Source: Candidatus Falkowiibacteriota bacterium (GTDB taxonomy: Bacteria > Patescibacteriota > Patescibacteriia > Patescibacteriales > UBA12075). Taken from it: a stretch of 19,921 nt of DNA. The stretch is from positions 1-19,921 of the forward strand of contig QMNH01000002.1 of the NCBI GenBank assembly GCA_003647675.1, given 5' to 3'. Below the pieces are notes generated by a model. It ran no database searches, was not told where the DNA came from, and worked only from the letters and a program-made list of their open reading frames with translations. How positions within the stretch are numbered: position 1 is the stretch's first letter; each line of letters opens with the position of its first letter. Positions 15,189 through 19,921 of the stretch are shown here, piece after piece. Both the position numbers and the translations under genes were made by a program.

Positions 15189-16868
15189 ATGAAAAATCTA
15201 AAGAATAAACTTAAAAAACTCTATCCAAAAGACTTTGAAAAAACCTACGGGGAGCTGGTTAAAATTATCAATGATTTTAAAAAGAAAAATCCGGTTTTAG
15301 TTAAAAAACAGGGGCCAATTTTTACGCAAAAAGACGTAGTGCTAATTTGCTACGCCGACCATGTTCAGGAAAAGGGCGTGAAAAATTTGCAAACTATGCA
15401 AAAATTTTTGCACAAATATGCCAAAGGATTTATTAATAAAATCCATTTTCTGCCTTTTTATGACTGCTCCGATATTGACGATGGTTTTTCAGTCAAAGAC
15501 TATTATAAGATAAAGACTTCTTATGGTGATTGGTCCAATATGAAAAAAATTAATAAGGATTTTTCTTTTATGTTTGATCTGGTCTGCAATCATGCGTCTA
15601 TTCAAGGAAAAATAGCGCGAAAACAACTAGCCGGAGCCAAAAAATATCAAGATTATTTTCTTATTTTTGATAAAAAAATTAACACAAGCAATGTATTCAG
15701 GCCTCGCACCCACCCCTTACTTACACCTGTTAAAACCAGTGATGGCGCCAAATTTGCCTGGACTACTTTTTCGCATGATCAAATTGACTGGAATTTTAAT
15801 AATCCGGCCGTACTGCTAGAAATGGTAAAAATTCTCTTATTTTATTTCTCTAGGGGAGCAAAGGCTATTCGCTTGGACGCGGTTGCGTACTGTTGGAAAA
15901 AATCGGGCACAGCTTGCTTTGATTTGCCCGAATGCCACATTTTAGTGCAAATTTTTCGGGAGGTATTTAGAAAAGTAGCTCCGCAGGCCTGGGCAATCGC
16001 AGAAACGGTTTTGCCGCATGAACGCAATATTAAATACCTAGGAGACGGACATAACGAATCCCACTTTGTTTATAACTTTGCTTTAGAAACTTTGCTTTTA
16101 CATACTTTCCTGCAGGAAGACGCTACTGTTGCTACCAATTGGCTTAACAGCATTTCAAATAATTTTGGCAATGAAACCAACATTCTTAATTTATCAGTCT
16201 CTCATGATGGCGTGCATGTAATTCCAGCCAAAGGAATTTTAAGCAATGCGGAGTTAATGGCAGTTGCCAAAGATTCAAAAAGAAAAGGTGGAAAAGTGCT
16301 TTACCGCAGTGTACCGGGTGGAAAAGAGCCATATGAATTAAACATTACTTATCCAAGCGCTATTTGGGGAATTCGTAAATACCTGGCAAGCCAGGCTATC
16401 CAAATGGCCCTAAAAGGCGTCCCCCTTATTTACTTCAATAACTTAATCGGCGCGGAAAATTGGTCTGAGGGAGTAAAAAAACTCAGGCTTAGCCGGGCTA
16501 TTAACCGCCAAAAATTCAATTATGACGAATTAATTACAACCTTGGAAAACCCGAATAGCCGACAGCATAAAATCTATTACGGCTATACTAAACTGCTAAA
16601 AGCAAGAATTAACGAACCCCTCTTTTCACCATTAACAAATCAAAAATTATTAAACTACAGTAAACATATATTGACGATTCATCGTTATAATAAAAATAAA
16701 CATTTAATCGCCCTAACAAATGTATCGGGCAAGACTATTAAACTTAACCTTGGAAATCTAAAAACTGTTTTTAATAAAAAAGAATTAAAAAATATTATTA
16801 ACGGAAATAAATATAAGCTTGATTCAAATATCTTGATCAAGCCTTACGAGGTACTTTGGCTAAAATAG
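15189..16868 (+). CDS. GH13_18 sugar phosphorylase (glucosylglycerate/sucrose phosphorylase type)
   Basis: Enzymes of this glycoside hydrolase subfamily split an alpha-glucoside with phosphate, releasing glucose 1-phosphate. The 559 residues and helical N-terminal extension (1-45) fit the longer glucosylglycerate phosphorylase (YcjM-like) branch better than the roughly 500-residue sucrose phosphorylases. Catalytic residues are intact: nucleophile D230 in AIRLDAVAY, acid/base E272 in AIAETVLPH, and stabiliser D340 in SHDGVHVIPAKG. Other family landmarks are HFLPFYDCSDIDDGFSV (86-102), DLVCNHAS (130-137), RPRTHPLLTPV (171-181) and PYELNITYPSAIWG. There is no signal peptide, so it acts in the cytoplasm and saves one ATP per cleavage. 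It starts a plus-strand pair with the GT4 gene 74 bp downstream. Family sure; the exact acceptor is inferred. Confidence 0.9.
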   Translation: MKNLKNKLKKLYPKDFEKTYGELVKIINDFKKKNPVLVKKQGPIFTQKDVVLICYADHVQEKGVKNLQTMQKFLHKYAKGFINKIHFLPFYDCSDIDDGFSVKDYYKIKTSYGDWSNMKKINKDFSFMFDLVCNHASIQGKIARKQLAGAKKYQDYFLIFDKKINTSNVFRPRTHPLLTPVKTSDGAKFAWTTFSHDQIDWNFNNPAVLLEMVKILLFYFSRGAKAIRLDAVAYCWKKSGTACFDLPECHILVQIFREVFRKVAPQAWAIAETVLPHERNIKYLGDGHNESHFVYNFALETLLLHTFLQEDATVATNWLNSISNNFGNETNILNLSVSHDGVHVIPAKGILSNAELMAVAKDSKRKGGKVLYRSVPGGKEPYELNITYPSAIWGIRKYLASQAIQMALKGVPLIYFNNLIGAENWSEGVKKLRLSRAINRQKFNYDELITTLENPNSRQHKIYYGYTKLLKARINEPLFSPLTNQKLLNYSKHILTIHRYNKNKHLIALTNVSGKTIKLNLGNLKTVFNKKELKNIINGNKYKLDSNILIKPYEVLWLK

Positions 16869-16881
16869 GACGCGCGTAATA

Positions 16882-16910
16882 TTGCTAAAAGCCTTAAAAA
16901 ACGTTAAAAT
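16882..16910 (+). promoter_or_regulatory. Promoter of the glycosyltransferase gene
   Basis: TTGCTA (16882-16887) and TAAAAT (16905-16910) with a 17-base spacer lie in the 74-bp gap after the GH13 gene. Transcription would start near 16917, with a leader of about 26 nt and no Shine-Dalgarno. The two genes can thus be expressed separately. Confidence 0.65.
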
Positions 16911-16942
16911 AAAAGAAAATAAATCTCAATTATAAAAACCCC

Positions 16943-18304
16943 ATGAATAAAATAAAAAAAATTGCTATTTGCCATTATCGCGTCGGTGGCACTGACGGAG
17001 TGTCTTTAGAAATTGAAAAACGGAAACACATCCTGGAAGCGCACGGATGCGAAGTAAAGCTTATTGCCGGGCCGCGCAGCCGGGGCGCCGACTATACTAT
17101 AAAAGAGCTGGAATGGGACAATGGCGTTATTCCAATTATAAAAGAAAATGGCTTCCTACATTTTAAAAGAAAAGATTTGGACGCGAATGAACTTAAAAAA
17201 AAGATGAATAAAGTATCTTATGCTATCCAGGACAGGCTGAATTTTATCCAGCTAAAAGAAAAATTTGATTACGTGCTTATTCATAACATTTTCTCTTTCG
17301 GGGGGCATATCGCCGCCTCCAAAGCTTTTACTAAATGGATAAAAAAATTCAAAATACCGACTCTGGCCACCCATCATGACTTCTATTGGGAAAGAAAAGA
17401 ATTTCAAATGCCCCGCAACAGTTACTTAGCTAACTACATGGCTAAATATATGCCCCCAAAGACTAAATATATTGAGCATGTAGTAATAAATACTTTAGCA
17501 CAGCGCGAACTTAAAAAAAGAAGCGATATTAATTCTGATGTAATGGGAGATGTCTTTGATTTTAACCAGCCGGATTGGGTAAAAGATAAATTCAATAAAA
17601 ACTTTTTGGAACAATTTGATATTAAACCGCGGGATTTTATAGTCCTGCAGGCCACCCGGGTAATTCCCCGCAAGGCAATAGAATTATCTATTGATTTTGT
17701 AAAAAATCTTAATCAAAAAATCTACTGGCTAAGGAGAAAAAAATTATATAATGGTAAAAAACTAAACAAAAAATCAAAAGTAATTCTGCTGGTAGCCGGA
17801 TACGCCGAAGATGAAAAAAGAGATTATTTATATAAATTAAAAACCAAAGCTTTTGACTGCCAAGTGCACGCGAAATTCATTTCTGATCATGTGCGATCAA
17901 GCCGGGCTTTTAAACAGGGCACAAAATACTTTTCTCTCTGGGACGCTTATGTCCATGCCGACTTGGTAACTTTTCCCAGTGTTTGGGAGGGATGGGGAAA
18001 TCAATTTATAGAAACTATTTTTGCAAAAAAGCCGGTAGTTATTTATGAATATCCGGTTTATAAAACAGACATCAAAAAAGAGGGCTACAAAGTAATATCC
18101 CTAGGAAACGGTTCGCTTAAAAAAGATAATGATGAGCTTTATTCAATTTCCCCAAAAAGTATGAAAAAGGCGGTTAAACAAACCATTAGATGGATGACAA
18201 ATAAAAAATTAAACAATACTTTGGATAAAAACTTTAAAATCGGAAAAAAATACCATGATTATAAAGTATTGGAAAAATATTTAATAAAAAAAATTAATTT
18301 ATAA
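16943..18304 (+). CDS. GT4-type retaining glycosyltransferase (GT-B fold)
   Basis: A cytoplasmic nucleotide-sugar-dependent glycosyltransferase of 453 residues. The N-domain opens with KKIAICHYRVGGTDGVSLEI (5-24), the glycine-rich loop of GT-B enzymes, and carries THHDFYW (143-149). The C-domain starts near 231 with VLQATRVIPRKAIELSI (R239 and K244 at the usual phosphate-binding places). It ends with SVWEGWGNQFIE, whose E349 and E357 form the EX7E donor-binding motif, followed by KKPVVIYEYPVY. That last block reminds me of mannosylglucosylglycerate-synthase-like members of GT4, but I cannot be sure. Pairing with a GH13_18 phosphorylase suggests both act on one small glycoside, one building it and one breaking it down. 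It has its own promoter and a strong terminator. Confidence 0.88.
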   Translation: MNKIKKIAICHYRVGGTDGVSLEIEKRKHILEAHGCEVKLIAGPRSRGADYTIKELEWDNGVIPIIKENGFLHFKRKDLDANELKKKMNKVSYAIQDRLNFIQLKEKFDYVLIHNIFSFGGHIAASKAFTKWIKKFKIPTLATHHDFYWERKEFQMPRNSYLANYMAKYMPPKTKYIEHVVINTLAQRELKKRSDINSDVMGDVFDFNQPDWVKDKFNKNFLEQFDIKPRDFIVLQATRVIPRKAIELSIDFVKNLNQKIYWLRRKKLYNGKKLNKKSKVILLVAGYAEDEKRDYLYKLKTKAFDCQVHAKFISDHVRSSRAFKQGTKYFSLWDAYVHADLVTFPSVWEGWGNQFIETIFAKKPVVIYEYPVYKTDIKKEGYKVISLGNGSLKKDNDELYSISPKSMKKAVKQTIRWMTNKKLNNTLDKNFKIGKKYHDYKVLEKYLIKKINL

Positions 18305-18315
18305 AAAAGGAAAAT

Positions 18316-18350
18316 AAAAAAACCGATGCATTGATAAGCATCGGTTTTTA
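18316..18350. terminator. Strong intrinsic terminator after the glycosyltransferase gene
   Basis: ACCGATGC (18322-18329) and GCATCGGT (18338-18345) pair perfectly with an eight-base loop, extended by an A-run on the left and TTTTT on the right. It ends the plus-strand pair and could also stop minus-strand transcription of the MBL gene. Confidence 0.92.
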
Positions 18351-18365
18351 TATAAAATAAATTTT

Positions 18366-18400
18366 AATTTTTCACTTTTAGTTTTTAGTTTTTACTTTAT
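18366..18400. repeat. Five tandem heptads overlapping the MBL gene stop
   Basis: On the minus strand from 18400 the 7-mers are ATAAAGT, AAAAACT (twice), AAAAGTG and AAAAATT. The first contains the TAA stop of the MBL-fold gene (18399-18397). Confidence 0.78.
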
Positions 18401-19041
18401 AACTTAAACACAACTAACTCCATATCTTCCTGTGGCAAATCTTTTTTGGTAATTTTTAACTTCTCTTCTTCGGTCGGCTTTAAACCTATCTCTTTAATGA
18501 ATTTGTCCACTCCGTCAATATCAATTTTCAGGCCGGGCACCTTGTAATGCATTGGAATTACAATTCGGGGCTCGATTTGCGATACTATTTCCGCCGCTTT
18601 TTTAGCGTCAATCGTATATTTTCCGCCTACCGGAATAAGAAGAATATCCGTGCCGGCCAAAACGTCTAATTGCTTATTGTCTAAAATATGCCCAATGTCG
18701 CCCAGATGCGCTATAGAAATATCGTCAACTTCAATCCGGTAAATTATATTAAGACCTCTTTCTTTCCCACCCTTTTCGTCGTGGAATGATTCTATCCCCT
18801 GAATTGACACGCCCTTAGTATCGTATTCACCGGCGCTGGTTATTATAAAAGGTTTGCCGCGCAAAGCTTTAATATTATTATGATCATCATGGCCGTGGCT
18901 TACGGTCACGATATCAGCCTCAAAACTCGGCGGCTTTAAACCGATTTTTTTATCAAAGGGGTCGGTTACGACCGTTATCCCGTCCGGGCCGGTCTTGTTC
19001 TGAATTTTAAAGCATGAGTGTCCTATCCATGTTATAATCAT
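18397..19041 (-). CDS. MBL-fold metal-dependent hydrolase (UlaG/UPF0173-like)
   Basis: A 214-residue metallo-beta-lactamase-fold protein of the short Lactamase_B_3 type. The first strand TWIGHSCFKI (4-13) is typical of the UlaG-like group. The metal motif HxHxDH is intact as SHGHDDH (H49, H51, D53, H54), with further ligands in HLGDIGH (112-118) and IPMHYK (H165). The substrate cannot be read from sequence; relatives include L-ascorbate-6-phosphate lactonase, RNA-processing and uncharacterised hydrolases. No signal peptide. It lies 76 bp after the ftsK stop on the same strand and may be co-transcribed with it. No Shine-Dalgarno precedes the ATG. Two heptad tracts bracket the gene, one at each end. 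Confidence 0.9.
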   Translation of the reverse strand: MIITWIGHSCFKIQNKTGPDGITVVTDPFDKKIGLKPPSFEADIVTVSHGHDDHNNIKALRGKPFIITSAGEYDTKGVSIQGIESFHDEKGGKERGLNIIYRIEVDDISIAHLGDIGHILDNKQLDVLAGTDILLIPVGGKYTIDAKKAAEIVSQIEPRIVIPMHYKVPGLKIDIDGVDKFIKEIGLKPTEEEKLKITKKDLPQEDMELVVFKL

Positions 19042-19048
19042 ATAGTTT

Positions 19049-19090
19049 TAATAAATAATTAATAGTTAAAAATTAATAATTAATAATTTC
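19049..19090. repeat. Six tandem heptads between ftsK and the MBL gene
   Basis: On the plus strand the 7-mers are TAATAAA, TAATTAA, TAGTTAA, AAATTAA, TAATTAA and TAATTTC, exactly in phase. They occupy nearly all of the gap upstream of the MBL start. Confidence 0.78.
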
Positions 19091-19117
19091 TCCCCTCAAA
19101 TAACATTGGCTAATAAT

Positions 19118-19921
19118 TTACCTGGCGAAATATTTTCCGTCATCTTCTTCCTCATCCTCCTCGTCATTGTCATCTTCCTCTTCACTCTCTTCTTTCTCAT
19201 CCTCCTCGCTCTTGTCTTCGTTTTCTTCATTCTCCTCTTCACTCTCTTCTTCCTCGTCCTCTTCTCTTTCTTCTTCCTTGTCTTCGTTTTCTTCATTCTC
19301 CTCTTCACTCTCTTCGCCTGCCCTAAGTGAAGCCGAAGGGTCGTTTTCTTCATCCTCCCCGGTTTCAAATATACCTTCATCATCATCCTCATCGTTCTTT
19401 AAATATTCATCCGGCTCCTCAACTTCATCGCGCTTATGTAAAGGCGCCCCGCTAACAACGTCAGCTTCCAACGCGTTAAATTGTTCGCTGGTTATAAGAA
19501 TTTCTCTGGGTTTTGAACCGTTGGCTGGCCCGACTATGCCCAACTCTTCCATCTGGTCCAATATGCTCGCGGCTCGCGCGTAGCCAATACGCAACTTTCT
19601 TTGCAACAGTGAAGCTGAAGCTTTGCCCATATTAATAACCGTTTCTTTTGCTTCATATAATAATTCATCCTCATCGCCGGTGGAACCGTTAAGGCCCACC
19701 CCGCCGATGCCTGACACTTTTTGTCTTTCGGTAATATTTTCCAGATAATTTGAACCGTTGCTCTTAGATTTTATGTATCTGACTATTTTTTTAATTTCAT
19801 CATCGCTTAAATAGGCGCCTTGTAAACGGACTGGCTTTGACAGCTCCTGATTTTGAAAAAGCATATCGCCGCGCCCAAGCAATTTTTCCGCACCTAAGGT
19901 ATCAAGGATGGTGCGGGAATC
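19118..19921 (-). CDS. ftsK: DNA translocase FtsK, C-terminal part, with acidic tail
   Basis: FtsK pumps DNA at the division septum. The gene enters from the right edge, so only the last 267 codons are seen. They begin DSRTILDTLGAEKLLGRGDM, the conserved end of the RecA-like motor. About residues 86-145 form the gamma winged helix that reads KOPS-type orientation sequences (LLQRKLRIGYARAASILDQM, then GIVGP). The family normally ends shortly after this domain. Here roughly 100 more residues follow (167-262), almost all Glu, Asp and Asn, containing a repeated EESEEENEENEDK block and a DPSASLRAGE insert encoded by a REP-like element. A TTG at 19882 is not the start; the frame is open to the window edge. 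The MBL gene follows on the same strand. Confidence 0.95.
   Translation of the reverse strand, partial: DSRTILDTLGAEKLLGRGDMLFQNQELSKPVRLQGAYLSDDEIKKIVRYIKSKSNGSNYLENITERQKVSGIGGVGLNGSTGDEDELLYEAKETVINMGKASASLLQRKLRIGYARAASILDQMEELGIVGPANGSKPREILITSEQFNALEADVVSGAPLHKRDEVEEPDEYLKNDEDDDEGIFETGEDEENDPSASLRAGEESEEENEENEDKEEEREEDEEEESEEENEENEDKSEEDEKEESEEEDDNDEEDEEEDDGKYFAR
19211..19315 (-). repeat. Two identical 39-bp repeats in the ftsK acidic tail
   Basis: Positions 19211-19249 and 19277-19315 are identical. The 66-bp period is 22 codons, so the repeat stays in frame and encodes the block EESEEENEENEDK twice. Perfect identity at DNA level points to a recent duplication. Confidence 0.93.
19316..19340 (-). 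repeat. REP-like palindrome inside ftsK
   Basis: On the minus strand CCCTTCGGCTTCACTTAGGG followed by CAGGC resembles a REP-type element common in many bacterial genomes. It has CCCT/AGGG ends that can pair. It is in frame and yields the peptide DPSASLRAGE, which breaks the otherwise all-acidic tail. It abuts the second 39-bp repeat. Confidence 0.7.

Noticed and set aside
19167..19583. A plus-strand poly-Ser frame of 138 codons
   Set aside because: It is the antisense of the Glu/Asp-rich ftsK tail; the serine runs are the complement of GAA/GAG/GAT codons.
19880..19882. TTG at 19882 as the start of the right-edge gene
   Set aside because: The frame stays open to the window edge and encodes conserved FtsK motor sequence upstream of this codon.
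1..19921. tRNA, rRNA or known riboswitch
   Set aside because: I looked in the intergenic gaps for T-loop sequences and conserved rRNA or riboswitch cores and saw none; a covariance-model search would settle it.

Overview
The window looks like chromosomal DNA from an uncultivated, small-genome bacterium of the Candidate Phyla Radiation (Patescibacteria). This is inferred, not proven. The reasons are AT-rich sequence with gene-dense packing, informational and cell-envelope genes carrying long charged low-complexity tails, a type IV pilus ATPase, a DsbA-like lipoprotein of the kind common in that group, and very uneven use of Shine-Dalgarno sites. TGA acts as a stop (gyrA ends in TGA), so there is no sign of the UGA=Gly code of SR1/Gracilibacteria. 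I saw no tRNA, rRNA, transposase or CRISPR array.

Layout. Positions 1-10388 are almost all minus strand. They hold a truncated CapA-family protein, a translin-family protein, the pilus/secretion ATPase PilB, a multi-pass membrane protein, the FtsH protease, ribosomal protein S1 with a basic tail, a DEDDy 3'-5' exonuclease, a DsbA-like lipoprotein and a two-helix membrane protein. One small plus-strand gene (7576-7830) with a perfect Shine-Dalgarno interrupts this run. At 10497 a plus-strand winged-helix protein appears to be made from a leaderless mRNA, and it converges on gyrA (minus, 11422-14223). GyrA has a lysine-rich N-terminal extension of about 120 residues. Upstream of gyrA is a single-pass membrane protein. 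At the right edge, minus strand, are an MBL-fold hydrolase and the C-terminal third of FtsK.

Between these minus-strand housekeeping genes sits a plus-strand two-gene sugar module (15189-18304). It pairs a GH13_18 glycoside phosphorylase resembling glucosylglycerate phosphorylase with a GT4 glycosyltransferase. Each gene has its own good sigma70-type promoter. The first promoter is present twice as a perfect 53-bp tandem duplication with operator-like dyads, and a strong terminator closes the module. It reads as a self-contained, regulated cassette for making and breaking a small glucoside, perhaps a compatible solute.

The least expected structure is in the non-coding DNA. Five places hold degenerate tandem repeats with an exact 7-bp period but different unit sequences. 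Three of them start on the stop codon of ftsH, gyrA or the MBL gene. Two diverged copies of a REP-like palindrome lie in frame inside coding regions (ftsK and the winged-helix gene). A near-perfect 22-bp inverted repeat sits 18 bp before pilB. Several conserved proteins (S1, GyrA, FtsK, the winged-helix protein) carry strongly charged disordered tails.
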